From assembly GCF_000423585.1 (NCBI RefSeq), contig NZ_AUIG01000002.1, forward strand, positions 186,001 through 250,000: DNA of 64,000 bases, given 5' to 3'. The translations under genes and the position numbers were made by a program. A model generated the notes under the pieces. It was not told where the DNA came from, ran no database searches, and saw nothing but the letters and a program-made list of their open reading frames with translations. The stretch comes from Salinimicrobium xinjiangense DSM 19287 (lineage in GTDB: Bacteria; Bacteroidota; Bacteroidia; Flavobacteriales; Flavobacteriaceae). Shown here in pieces: positions 9,000 to 18,066 of the stretch. Within the stretch, counting starts at the first letter, position 1. The number at the start of each line of letters is the position of its first letter.

Positions 9000-10871
9000 T
9001 TATCTGCCCATATACACCAAAAGCACCGAGATATCATTCGGGCTTACGCCGCTTATCCTGGATGCCTGTGAAACAGAAGTTGGTTGTACTTTTTTTAATT
9101 TCTCCCTAGCCTCATAAGACATGGATTTGATTTTAGAATAGTCAAATTCTTTCGGGATTTTTATTCCTTCAAGTCTGTGAAGTTTATCGGCATTATTCTT
9201 TTCCTTTTCAATATAGCCGGAATACTTTACCTGAATTTCTGTTTGCTCCAGTACCTCTTCATCCAGTTCATTCTTCTGAATATATTCTTCCACTCCCGAA
9301 AATTTCCTAACATCTCTCATATCAATATTAGGTCGGGAAAAGACTTTAAATATCTTATCGCTCTGTTTCATTATAGCGGAATTATTTGCCTCCAAAACTT
9401 CATTGGCTTCCTCGGGAACCACACTGGTTTCTTTTAAAAATTCTACGAAAGCATGAGATTTGTTTTTCTTCTTCTCCATTTTTCGGAGTCTGTCTTCAGA
9501 AGCCAAACCAATTTCATACGACTTTTCAGTCAGTCTAAAATCGGCATTATCCTGTCTTAACAGAGTTCGATATTCCGCTCTTGAAGTAAACATCCTATAC
9601 GGCTCTTCTGTTCCTTTTGTGATGAGATCATCAATTAAAACTCCAATATAAGCTTCACTTCTTTGCAGTACAAATTCTTCTTTTTCCTGAACTTTTAAAG
9701 CAGCATTTATTCCCGCCATTAATCCCTGCGAACCGGCTTCTTCATAACCGGTAGTGCCATTAATTTGTCCGGCGAAATACAAACCTTCAACAAGTTTTGT
9801 CTCCAGTGTATGCTTTAATTGTGTGGGTGGAAAATAATCGTATTCAATAGCATAACCCGGTCTAAAGAATTTCACATTTTCAAATCCGGCGACAGATCTT
9901 AAGGCGCGGAATTGAATATCTTCAGGTAGGGAAGTTGAGAATCCGTTGATGTACATTTCAACTGTATTCCAGCCTTCAGGTTCGATGAACAACTGGTGTC
10001 TATCCTTATCTGCAAAGCGATTGATCTTATCTTCAATAGAAGGACAATAACGCGGACCAATACTTTTGATCCTGCCATTAAACATTGGCGAGCGATCGAA
10101 CCCTTCTTTAAGCAATTCGTGAACCTCCGGCGAAGTATAGGACATCCAGCAGGAGCGTTGTTGCTTCAGTGGCTTTGTTTCATCCAGGTAAGAAAATTTT
10201 GAGGGAATCTCATCACCGGGTTGTTCGATCATCTTGGAATAATCCAAGGAACGACCATCTACTCTTGGCGGAGTTCCTGTTTTCATTCTTCCGGCTTCAA
10301 AACCTAATTGAACCAGCTCCTCGGTTATTCCTGTAGCGGCTCTTTCTCCTGCCCTACCCCCACCGAATTGTTTATCTCCAATGTGGATAAGTCCATTCAA
10401 AAAAGTACCGTTGGTGAGGATAACACTCTTTCCTCTCACTTCAATTCCCAGAGAAGTTTTTACTCCTACCACCTTACCCCCTTCAATCAATAAGCCCGAA
10501 ACCATTTCCTGGTAAAAATCCAGATTCGGAGTTGCTTCCAATCTTAAGCGCCAGTGCTCGGCAAACATCATTCTGTCACTCTGCACCCTGGGACTCCACA
10601 TTGCAGGACCCTTAGATTTGTTGAGCATCTTGAACTGGATTGCACTGGTGTCACTAACCAATCCGCTGTACCCGCCAAGTGCATCAATCTCCCTAACAAT
10701 TTGTCCTTTTGCAATTCCTCCCATCGCGGGATTACAACTCATTTGAGCAATGTTTTGCAGGTTCATGGTAACAAGCAAAGTGCTGCAACCCATATTAGCA
10801 GCGGCTGCTGCAGCTTCACTTCCTGCGTGACCGGCACCTACAACAATAACATCATATTGATCTTGAAACAT
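9000..10871 (-). CDS. mnmG: tRNA uridine-5-carboxymethylaminomethyl(34) synthesis enzyme MnmG (GidA)
   Basis: A 623-residue FAD enzyme of normal length. The dinucleotide-binding motif VVGAGHAGSEAA is at residues 10-21; GidA signatures such as SCNPAMGGIAKG and MKTGTPPRVDGR are clear. With MnmE it modifies the wobble uridine of several tRNAs in the cytosol. It lies between ybeY (11 bp) and the methyltransferase gene, on the minus strand, in an operon started by DUF4175. It is flanked on both sides by parS sites. In many bacteria gidA sits close to the replication origin, which fits the parS placement. Confidence 0.97.
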   Translation of the reverse strand: MFQDQYDVIVVGAGHAGSEAAAAAANMGCSTLLVTMNLQNIAQMSCNPAMGGIAKGQIVREIDALGGYSGLVSDTSAIQFKMLNKSKGPAMWSPRVQSDRMMFAEHWRLRLEATPNLDFYQEMVSGLLIEGGKVVGVKTSLGIEVRGKSVILTNGTFLNGLIHIGDKQFGGGRAGERAATGITEELVQLGFEAGRMKTGTPPRVDGRSLDYSKMIEQPGDEIPSKFSYLDETKPLKQQRSCWMSYTSPEVHELLKEGFDRSPMFNGRIKSIGPRYCPSIEDKINRFADKDRHQLFIEPEGWNTVEMYINGFSTSLPEDIQFRALRSVAGFENVKFFRPGYAIEYDYFPPTQLKHTLETKLVEGLYFAGQINGTTGYEEAGSQGLMAGINAALKVQEKEEFVLQRSEAYIGVLIDDLITKGTEEPYRMFTSRAEYRTLLRQDNADFRLTEKSYEIGLASEDRLRKMEKKKNKSHAFVEFLKETSVVPEEANEVLEANNSAIMKQSDKIFKVFSRPNIDMRDVRKFSGVEEYIQKNELDEEVLEQTEIQVKYSGYIEKEKNNADKLHRLEGIKIPKEFDYSKIKSMSYEAREKLKKVQPTSVSQASRISGVSPNDISVLLVYMGR

Positions 10872-10882
10872 ACTTCTTCCTT

Positions 10883-11314
10883 CTATTGTTCCACGTGGAA
10901 CATTTTCATTTTTTCGTCTTCTTTGGCTCTCATTAATTCAGCCTCTTCAGCCGCTTTATCTTTATATCCACATAGATGCAAAACCCCGTGAATAATTACT
11001 CTGCGAAGTTCCTCTTCAAAAGTCACTCCATAAGCACCGGCATTATCTTCGACCCTCTGGGTGCTTATGAAAATATCACCATTCAGGATATTACCTACAG
11101 AATTATCAAAGCTGATGATATCGGTATAGGTATCGTGATCTAAATATTTTTTGTTGATCTCAAGTAGATAGTCGTCATCACAAAAAATAAAGCTAATCTC
11201 ACCGGTCTTCTTTTCCTCTGAAGTAATTACTTCTTTCACCCATTTCTCATAGCTCTGAATTCCCTCCAGCTCGAAGTCGTTCTCAGAATAAAAATTAATT
11301 ATCTCGTCGTTCAA
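10883..11314 (-). CDS. ybeY: Endoribonuclease YbeY (rRNA maturation)
   Basis: A 143-residue UPF0054 protein. The metal motif reads HGVLHLCGYKDK: H109 and H113 are present, but the usual third His is Asp119. I recall this DK variant from other Bacteroidota, so it is probably functional. YbeY works in 16S rRNA 3' maturation and 70S quality control. No ATG is available; the start is a TTG at 11312-11314, overlapping the end of the DUF4175 gene by 20 bp. An ATA at 11302 is a less likely alternative. The last six codons (MFHVEQ) are read from a perfect parS site. Confidence 0.87.
   Translation of the reverse strand: MNDEIINFYSENDFELEGIQSYEKWVKEVITSEEKKTGEISFIFCDDDYLLEINKKYLDHDTYTDIISFDNSVGNILNGDIFISTQRVEDNAGAYGVTFEEELRRVIIHGVLHLCGYKDKAAEEAELMRAKEDEKMKMFHVEQ
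10887..10902. promoter_or_regulatory. parS: ParB-binding site parS, perfect 16-bp palindrome inside the 3' end of ybeY
   Basis: TGTTCCACGTGGAACA matches the consensus TGTTNCACGTGNAACA at every fixed position and is fully palindromic. It encodes residues MFHVEQ of YbeY on the minus strand. It lies 1.9 kb from the second site at 8976. Confidence 0.9.
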
Positions 11315-14300
11315 AATATTCTTTTACTTTAAGCTTGTAAATCGGCCGCAAAGGTAGGCTTTGTCTGTTTAAAATCTCAGTGGTGTTGAAATATTCTTTG
11401 ATCCGTTCCTTTGGGTCATTAGTCTCGTTCTTAAAACCTTCCTTACCAACAGTTGATTCTCTCTCCGGTTTTTGTCCCTGTTGACGCGCAGCCTCTTCAA
11501 GTTCGAGAAGCCGGTGTTCCAGTCTCTGCATCCTTTGCAGGGTTTGAGGATCAAATCCCTTTTCCAGAAGTTGCTTTTCTATTTGCTCCATTTCGTTCTT
11601 TACTCCATTCCCTGCAGGATTCTGTCCCTCTTCTTTTAGCCGCTCTTCCAAAGCGCGTCTCAACCTTTGCTGTTCCTGAAAGATCCTGAACAATTCCCCA
11701 CTTTCCTCTTCGCCAGAACCTCCCTCGCCAGAGCCTTTTCCCTCACCTTCCTTACCTTTACCTTTCTGCATGCCCTTCTGCATTTCTTCGTTCAGTTCTC
11801 CCTGTTTTTTAATGATATCCTGAAGTTGCTTACCCTTTCCATCACCCTGACCTTTACCCTGACCCGAGCCCGAAGCTCCACTCAACATGTCCTCCATATT
11901 ACCTAAAATCTGGCTAAGTAAATAGGCCAGATCGTTAGCACCGGTGATTACGTATTGCTGACTACCAACTCCGGTTCTTATGTCACCCTGCCCAAGCCGG
12001 TCCAGGGATTGTTGCAAATTATATTCCACATCAAGAAGCTTACTGGTAATTTTTTCTCCGATCATCTGGTTGCGAAGTGCAAGAGCATACAAACTGTCAT
12101 CCACATGCCGGAAGTTCTCCCTCAATTGGTCCTGCCTTCTTAGTTTCCCGGGGACACTCGTATTGTCATTCCCTAATTGGCGAAATTCCTCCATCAGGTC
12201 TTCCTGTCCAAAGGAGAAAGTGACAAGATTGTCGAGGATCTTCCTTAGCATATCGGCATCTTCCTTCATTTGTTCCATTCCTCCCTGCTGCATTTGTTGC
12301 TGCATTTTCTTAGCCATTTCCTTCAGCTTTTCCCCTGCCTTTTGCTGATGCTTTTTCGCTCCTTCCTTATTCTCCTGTTTAAACTCTTCCCCGGCTTTTT
12401 GTTGTTCCGATTCAATTTCCTGCTGCTCATCTTCATCAGAAGGAATATCCAGAGGTTTTTTTAGCTTCTCATTTTCTTTTTGAAGTTCATCAAGCTTTTC
12501 AAATGTATCCTTAGTTGCGCGGGAAAGGGAGTCCTGTGCTTTTTCTGCGTCCCGCTCCTCTGAGCCTGCCAATTTTTCCTGTTGTTCGCCAAGCTCCTCA
12601 AGTTCCCGGGAAAGCTGAGCAGATTTTTCCTGTACGTAATACTTCTTGGTAAGTTCCAGAAGTTGCTCGAGGCTCCTTTCCTGGTTTTTAGAATTCCTGG
12701 AGAGTTCTTCAAGTTTTTCCCTTAACCCCTCCTCCTGGATTTTTTCGGAATACTTCTCAAGTTCTTCCAGTAATTCCTCATTTTCCTGAAGTTCCTTTTC
12801 CCTGTTTGACAAGCGTTCTTCAAGATCCTTTTTTAAGTCTTCATTTTGTGGCGTAGATTCCTCCTGCAGATTTCTTTTTAGTTTCTCAGTGAAATTCTCC
12901 ATCATCATATTCTGTTGCTTCTGCCGCTCCAGGAAATTTTCTAATTTCTTACGGTCATTGTAATTCAATTCCCGTTTTTCCTTTTCCAGCTGCGAAAGCT
13001 CCTGAAGTTCCTTTTCAGATAACCTCATCTTTTCCAGGGAACCGTCAATTCCCTGTATCGCCTCCTGCTTTTCCTGCAGTCTTTGCTGTCTCTCTTCTTT
13101 TACTGTCTTCCTGCTGTATGAAAATAATCTGCTTGTAACCCGCTTATATCCGTTAATTGCATCATTATCAACAACTTCAAAGAAAAACTGATATTCCTTA
13201 CCACGTTCCAGGCTCAAGGTGTCTGGAAAGCTGCTCACAAATTCCCCTACGTTACCCTTTCCGATGGAAAAATTAATTATCCGCTGATCTTCAGATTGAT
13301 CGGTTGTCTCTACAACCATACGAACTGACCTTATACCGTAATCATCCGAAACCTTTCCGAAGAAATACTGATTGTCGCCATCAAGAGAATCAATCCGGTG
13401 CTCTAGAACGAGTTCAGGAAATTCATCGGGGATCGTTCTAATGTGGTAATTGAGTTTTTCGAAATTCTGCACTTGCGTGTTCGAGGTACTAATCCCGTAA
13501 TTCAAAGGCTTTCTTACCTGTCTTTGCAGGTCGAAAATATCCTGTTGTTTATTAAATTTCAAAAGTGTATCCGCCAGTTGCATTTCCACATTGGTCGTTG
13601 CAGAAGTTTCCAGTTCCCATTTGATTACTGTGCCTTCAGGAACGGTGGCGTTTCCGGTTCCTTCAATGATTTCCTCTCCCAGAGAAGTGTGAGGTGGATA
13701 TCCAAAAATCATCTTCAAATTCCGCATTTTTGGAACCCTAATGACTTCCACATTGTAATCCCGGGAGCGGACTTTATTCGCGGAAAGAGAAAAATCATAA
13801 GAATTTTGCGCGGGTTCAAAGGTAAACTGAAAGCTTCCGGGGGAAACTTTTTTCATGAAATAGGTCTGTCCGTTATAATGAACAGAAGCATCCTGAGGCA
13901 CAATTCTACCGCTCGTACTCACCTGTATGGTCAGAACTTCATTCTCCTGTACCAGGAGCCGGTCATTATGTAAATTAAAAGTAAACGGTGCGGGTGGCTC
14001 ATATGCAGTGTTATAATTCACGACCCGTTCATAGCTTCCGGAAAAGACTTCTTCCCTGCCGGTTATAAAAATGAGCAGGATAATAACTACAGGTATGGCG
14101 GCATATTTGAGATATGGCAGGTTCTGCTTGTAATCTATAGCCGTATTAAACGGCACCGGCTGCAGTTCTTCAGACTTTTGATCAATGGAAGCAAGAAGAA
14201 GGTCTGTTCTCTTATCGCTTTTACTAAGCTGCAGTAAATTGAGAAGTTTATCATTCACTTCAGGAAAATGACGGCCAATAATCCTGGATGCCTCAGTATA

Positions 14301-14567
14301 ACCTATCCCGCGGGATAACCTGAATAATTTTAGCAGAGGGTATACTATGAACCTTCCGAAGAGAAAAATTTCAACGCTCACAAAACTCCAGAACAATATG
14401 CTTCGCCCCAAAGGACTAAGCCATAAAAGGTGTTCCACAAATAGCGTTAAGATAAAGTACAATAGTCCAATGGCCGTAAAAAGGATAAGGCCCTTTAGCA
14501 GCTCATTGGTATAAAACTTTCTAATAAATGCTTCAAGCTTTCCTCTTAATCTTTCAAAATTTCCCAT
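11295..14567 (-). CDS. DUF4175 family large coiled-coil membrane protein
   Basis: A protein of about 1,090 residues. Two N-terminal transmembrane segments (about residues 20-75) and a third near 140-165 precede an extracytoplasmic beta-rich region (about 170-480). Then comes a very long Glu/Lys/Gln-rich coiled coil (about 490-760), Gly/Lys/Ser-rich low-complexity linkers (GQGKGQGDGKGK) and a charged C-terminus. The family is widespread in Flavobacteria and of unknown function; a mechanical or scaffolding envelope role is inference. The start MGNFERLRGK at 14567 is preceded by a purine-rich GGGGAGGGG, a rare Shine-Dalgarno-like signal here; an ATG at 14588 is the alternative. It heads the operon with ybeY and mnmG. 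Confidence 0.8.
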   Translation of the reverse strand: MGNFERLRGKLEAFIRKFYTNELLKGLILFTAIGLLYFILTLFVEHLLWLSPLGRSILFWSFVSVEIFLFGRFIVYPLLKLFRLSRGIGYTEASRIIGRHFPEVNDKLLNLLQLSKSDKRTDLLLASIDQKSEELQPVPFNTAIDYKQNLPYLKYAAIPVVIILLIFITGREEVFSGSYERVVNYNTAYEPPAPFTFNLHNDRLLVQENEVLTIQVSTSGRIVPQDASVHYNGQTYFMKKVSPGSFQFTFEPAQNSYDFSLSANKVRSRDYNVEVIRVPKMRNLKMIFGYPPHTSLGEEIIEGTGNATVPEGTVIKWELETSATTNVEMQLADTLLKFNKQQDIFDLQRQVRKPLNYGISTSNTQVQNFEKLNYHIRTIPDEFPELVLEHRIDSLDGDNQYFFGKVSDDYGIRSVRMVVETTDQSEDQRIINFSIGKGNVGEFVSSFPDTLSLERGKEYQFFFEVVDNDAINGYKRVTSRLFSYSRKTVKEERQQRLQEKQEAIQGIDGSLEKMRLSEKELQELSQLEKEKRELNYNDRKKLENFLERQKQQNMMMENFTEKLKRNLQEESTPQNEDLKKDLEERLSNREKELQENEELLEELEKYSEKIQEEGLREKLEELSRNSKNQERSLEQLLELTKKYYVQEKSAQLSRELEELGEQQEKLAGSEERDAEKAQDSLSRATKDTFEKLDELQKENEKLKKPLDIPSDEDEQQEIESEQQKAGEEFKQENKEGAKKHQQKAGEKLKEMAKKMQQQMQQGGMEQMKEDADMLRKILDNLVTFSFGQEDLMEEFRQLGNDNTSVPGKLRRQDQLRENFRHVDDSLYALALRNQMIGEKITSKLLDVEYNLQQSLDRLGQGDIRTGVGSQQYVITGANDLAYLLSQILGNMEDMLSGASGSGQGKGQGDGKGKQLQDIIKKQGELNEEMQKGMQKGKGKEGEGKGSGEGGSGEEESGELFRIFQEQQRLRRALEERLKEEGQNPAGNGVKNEMEQIEKQLLEKGFDPQTLQRMQRLEHRLLELEEAARQQGQKPERESTVGKEGFKNETNDPKERIKEYFNTTEILNRQSLPLRPIYKLKVKEYFERRDN

Positions 14568-14668
14568 GTCCCCTCCCCTTTTTAGCATCTCCTAAAAATA
14601 CAATTTATTTTGATAAAGCTTCCAACCTACACATTTTCAGCGGCATTTCGTGAACCTAAAGAAACCTT

Positions 14669-14676
14669 TATCTTTG
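14669..14676 (+). promoter_or_regulatory. -7 promoter element TATCTTTG for gltX
   Basis: An exact TAnnTTTG match 18 nt before the ATG at 14695. It lies inside the extended frame that begins with a GTG at 14650 and therefore excludes that start. Confidence 0.6.
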
Positions 14677-14694
14677 CTTAATAAAACCAGCATT

Positions 14695-16218
14695 ATGTCC
14701 ACAGAAAAAGTAAGGGTGCGATTTGCACCAAGTCCTACGGGACCACTACATATAGGAGGAGTACGAACTGCCCTTTACAATTACCTGTTCGCCAAAAAAC
14801 ATGACGGAGATTTTATTCTTCGTGTTGAGGATACAGACCAGGCACGATACGTTGAAGGTGCAGAACAATATATCATTGATTCTCTAAACTGGTGCAATAT
14901 TCCTTTTGACGAAGGCCCCGGAAAAAAAGGCGATGCAGGACCTTACCGCCAAAGCGAACGAAAAAATTTATACCGGGAGTATGCTGAAATGCTTCTTGCT
15001 TCCGGTAAAGCTTATTACGCTTTTGATACTACTGAAGAACTGGATGCACACCGGCAGGATCATGAAGCAAAAGGAAAAACATTCATCTACAACTGGCACA
15101 ACAGGCAAAAATTGAAAAATTCTCTTTCTCTTTCTGAAGCCGAAGTCAGGCAAAAAATTGAGGCGGGTGAGCCTTATGTGATCCGTTTTAAAATTCCGGA
15201 AGATGAATCTCTGTCTTTAAAAGATGAGATTCGGGGAGAGATGACCATAGATTCAAAGATCCTGGATGACAAGGTGCTTTTTAAGAGCGATGGCATGCCC
15301 ACTTACCACCTGGCGAACATTGTGGATGACCATTTGATGAAGATCACACATGTAATTCGTGGAGAGGAATGGCTTCCTTCCCTGGCGCTACATGTACTTC
15401 TTTACAGAGCATTCGATTGGGAAACTCCGAAGTTTGCTCACCTGCCGCTCATCCTGAAACCACAGGGTAAAGGAAAATTAAGTAAGCGCGACGGGGATAA
15501 ACTTGGCTTTCCTGTTTTTCCATTGCAGTGGAAAGATCCAAACACCGGCGAAACATCATCTGGCTACCGGGAAGAAGGTTATTTTCCCGAAGCGGTGGTA
15601 AATATGCTGGCCCTGTTGGGATGGAATGCCGGAGGCGGAAGCGAAAAAGAGATCTACTCCCTCGAGGAGCTCACGGCGGCTTTTAGCCTGGACCATGTAT
15701 CTAAAGGTGGGTCCAAATTTGATCCTGAAAAGACAAAGTGGTTTCAGCACCATTATATGCAGGGAGCTAAAAATGAGGTTTTAGCTTCAGATTTTCAAAA
15801 AATTCTAAAGGAGAAGAACCTCGATTTTTCAACGGAATATGTTGAAAAGGTAATTTCTCTTCTAAAGGAACGTGCAAGCTTTTTAAGCGACTTCTGGGAA
15901 ATGGGGAGCTACTTCTTCACCGCACCCGAAAACTACGATGAAAAAGCGGCAAAAAAGGCCTGGAAAGAAGATACTTCAGCCATAATGGATGATGTCATTG
16001 CTAAATTAGAGGAAACGGAAGATTTTACAGCCGGAAATATTCAGGAGAAGGTGAAAACCTGGATCGCGGCCGAAGGAATTGGATTTGGAAAGGTGATGCA
16101 GCCTTTCAGGCTCTCCCTGGTAGGTGCCATGCAGGGTCCGGATGTTTTTGAGATTGCAGCTGCCATTGGAAAAGAGGAAACGATCTCCAGAATAAAAAAG
16201 GCTCAAAAAGCGCTTTAA
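14695..16218 (+). CDS. gltX: Glutamate--tRNA ligase
   Basis: A 507-residue class I synthetase. The HIGH motif is PSPTGPLHIGG (residues 12-22), and KMSKS appears as KLSKRDG near residue 265. It charges tRNA-Glu in the cytosol. Because glnS is also encoded nearby (19.3 kb), this enzyme is probably a discriminating GluRS with no need to feed a GatCAB route for Gln, though GatCAB genes could lie elsewhere. The gene is monocistronic, with its own promoter and a strong terminator. The start MSTEKVRVRFAPSPTG matches the family. Confidence 0.96.
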   Translation: MSTEKVRVRFAPSPTGPLHIGGVRTALYNYLFAKKHDGDFILRVEDTDQARYVEGAEQYIIDSLNWCNIPFDEGPGKKGDAGPYRQSERKNLYREYAEMLLASGKAYYAFDTTEELDAHRQDHEAKGKTFIYNWHNRQKLKNSLSLSEAEVRQKIEAGEPYVIRFKIPEDESLSLKDEIRGEMTIDSKILDDKVLFKSDGMPTYHLANIVDDHLMKITHVIRGEEWLPSLALHVLLYRAFDWETPKFAHLPLILKPQGKGKLSKRDGDKLGFPVFPLQWKDPNTGETSSGYREEGYFPEAVVNMLALLGWNAGGGSEKEIYSLEELTAAFSLDHVSKGGSKFDPEKTKWFQHHYMQGAKNEVLASDFQKILKEKNLDFSTEYVEKVISLLKERASFLSDFWEMGSYFFTAPENYDEKAAKKAWKEDTSAIMDDVIAKLEETEDFTAGNIQEKVKTWIAAEGIGFGKVMQPFRLSLVGAMQGPDVFEIAAAIGKEETISRIKKAQKAL

Positions 16219-16231
16219 AAAATTATCACTC

Positions 16232-16272
16232 AAAAAAGCCATTTTTGGAAGGTTCCAAAAATGGCTTTTTTT
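16232..16272. terminator. Long bidirectional terminator hairpin after gltX
   Basis: An almost perfect stem of about 19 bp with a two-base turn: arms run from the A-run through GCCATTTTTGGAA to TTCCAAAAATGGC and a T-run. It serves gltX (+) and the convergent beta-barrel gene (-). Confidence 0.88.
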
Positions 16273-16288
16273 ATAGTGAATAGGGATT

Positions 16289-16969
16289 CTACAAGAAAAG
16301 GGTAATACCACCGGCGATCATGCTCATGTGACCCTTAGGATTGGTAAATCCTGTATCCTTTTCCTGAAGTCCCTCATCTTCCAGACCTTTCAGCATGTTA
16401 TTAAGACCATATTGGTACTGTAGCCAAAACTTGGCTGTCTCCAGTCCCCCACTCACTCCTATTGCAAGATTTACATTGAAGGCAGAGACCTTTTCTATAT
16501 CCATTGCATTGATATTGTAATTACCCAGATACCACAGTTCCTTATCCTGTCTCGCATCCAGCTTTCCATTTATCTGGACCACAGGACCTGCTTCAATGCT
16601 TAGATAATGATCATAAAGTTTGTAGCTGCCAAAAAAATTCCCCTGCACTCCTATCATATTGTATTCAATGGCCCCTGCAGAAGAGGTTAATTCCACCTTT
16701 TCCCTTCCGTCGATATCCAGTTTAAAATCATAAAAATTAATACCGTAGATGAATTGAAAATCATTGTAAAAGGAAGCCCGGGTAGTAAAGCCTGCGGTCC
16801 AGCTCACTTTTGGCGTTACCTGAAGATCATTTGTGACTATATTAAAATAATTGACCCCGGCCTGTACTCCCAACCTGTTGTATTGCCCATCCCAAATACG
16901 TCTCTGGGCATCCGCATTAAACGTGAAAAATAAAATACCTGCTAAAAGAAAAAGCTTCTTTAAGTTCAT
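16289..16969 (-). CDS. PorT-like outer-membrane beta-barrel protein
   Basis: A 226-residue protein with a clear signal peptide (MNLKKLFLLAGILFFTFNADAQ, cleavage after residue 22) and alternating amphipathic strands ending in a C-terminal aromatic/hydrophobic strand (GGITLFL), as expected for an 8-10 stranded barrel. It resembles the PorT/OMP_b-brl family of Bacteroidota. Such proteins include gliding/T9SS accessory factors, but this copy has no linked T9SS genes and could be any small barrel. It is monocistronic and divergent from the SPFH gene (77 bp apart). Confidence 0.65.
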   Translation of the reverse strand: MNLKKLFLLAGILFFTFNADAQRRIWDGQYNRLGVQAGVNYFNIVTNDLQVTPKVSWTAGFTTRASFYNDFQFIYGINFYDFKLDIDGREKVELTSSAGAIEYNMIGVQGNFFGSYKLYDHYLSIEAGPVVQINGKLDARQDKELWYLGNYNINAMDIEKVSAFNVNLAIGVSGGLETAKFWLQYQYGLNNMLKGLEDEGLQEKDTGFTNPKGHMSMIAGGITLFL

Positions 16970-17046
16970 GAATCACAATTTAAAAATAAGCGCTAAATGT
17001 AGGTGTTTATTTTTATATCTTTCGTTAAAATTAATCCACACAAATT

Positions 17047-18066
17047 ATGATCTCCACCATTTTAACGGCATTTTTTATACTGTTTGCCTTGATTATTCTC
17101 TTTTCGGGAATATTCACAGTAAAACAGCAAACCGCTGCCATACTTGAACGCTTCGGAAAATTTCAACGTATAAGTAACAGCGGACTACACTTTAAGGTAC
17201 CGGTTATAGATCAGATTGCAGGCCGTATCAATCTGAAGGTTCAGCAACTGGATGTCCTGGTCGAAACAAAGACAAAGGATGATGTTTTTGTAAAGCTCAA
17301 GATATCTGTACAGTTCCAGGTAATTTCTGTTCGGGTTTATGATGCCTTTTACAAACTTGAAAACTCCCATGACCAGATCACTTCCTATGTATTTGATGTA
17401 GTGCGTGCGGAAGTACCAAAAATGAAACTCGATGACGTATTTGAAAGAAAAGATGATATTGCTATTGCCGTTAAGCGGGAGTTGAACGAAGCAATGCAGG
17501 AATATGGTTATGACATCATTAAGACTCTTGTGACAGATATTGATCCCGATGTACAGGTAAAGGCCGCAATGAACAGGATCAACGCTTCTGAAAGAGAAAA
17601 AGTAGCAGCCGAATATGAAGCTGAAGCTGAAAGAATTAAGATCGTGGCCAAAGCCCGTGCCGAAGCAGAAAGTAAGCGCCTACAGGGACAGGGTATTGCA
17701 GACCAGCGCAGGGAAATCGCACGTGGTCTCGAAGAAAGTGTGGATGTGCTGAATAATGTAGGGATCAATTCCCAGGAAGCTTCCGCCCTTATCGTTGTAA
17801 CTCAGCATTACGATACGCTGCAGTCTCTTGGGGAAGAAACTCAAAGTAATCTCATTCTTTTACCTAACTCTCCGCAAACAGGAAGTGATATGCTTAACAA
17901 TATGATCGCTTCTTTTACGGCTTCAAACCAGATTGGAGAAGCCATGAAGAAGGAAAATGCGTTAAGGGATAAAAAAAGAAAGGAAAAAGAAGAGCGCAAA
18001 AAAAGACAACTTCCACCGCAACTTCCGCGTGAGGATGAAAATGGGGAGAATAATCCCCGGGAATAA
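17047..18066 (+). CDS. SPFH/Band-7 (stomatin-like) membrane protein
   Basis: A 339-residue protein. One N-terminal hydrophobic segment (residues 3-22) anchors a PHB/SPFH domain (about 22-190), followed by a coiled coil rich in AEAERIK repeats (about 185-235), and a strongly charged tail ending in an Arg/Lys/Pro-rich stretch. The family forms multimeric membrane cages or scaffolds that often work with proteases such as FtsH, or with NfeD; no NfeD partner is adjacent. A near-consensus promoter TATCTTTC lies at 17016-17023. The stop abuts the stop of the convergent DUF6327 gene with no spacer. Confidence 0.9.
   Translation: MISTILTAFFILFALIILFSGIFTVKQQTAAILERFGKFQRISNSGLHFKVPVIDQIAGRINLKVQQLDVLVETKTKDDVFVKLKISVQFQVISVRVYDAFYKLENSHDQITSYVFDVVRAEVPKMKLDDVFERKDDIAIAVKRELNEAMQEYGYDIIKTLVTDIDPDVQVKAAMNRINASEREKVAAEYEAEAERIKIVAKARAEAESKRLQGQGIADQRREIARGLEESVDVLNNVGINSQEASALIVVTQHYDTLQSLGEETQSNLILLPNSPQTGSDMLNNMIASFTASNQIGEAMKKENALRDKKRKEKEERKKRQLPPQLPREDENGENNPRE

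Noticed and set aside
10382-10390. Perfect E. coli-type DnaA box (TGTGGATAA) inside mnmG
   Set aside because: A single copy within coding sequence; about 0.5 such matches are expected by chance in 64 kb. Not used as origin evidence.
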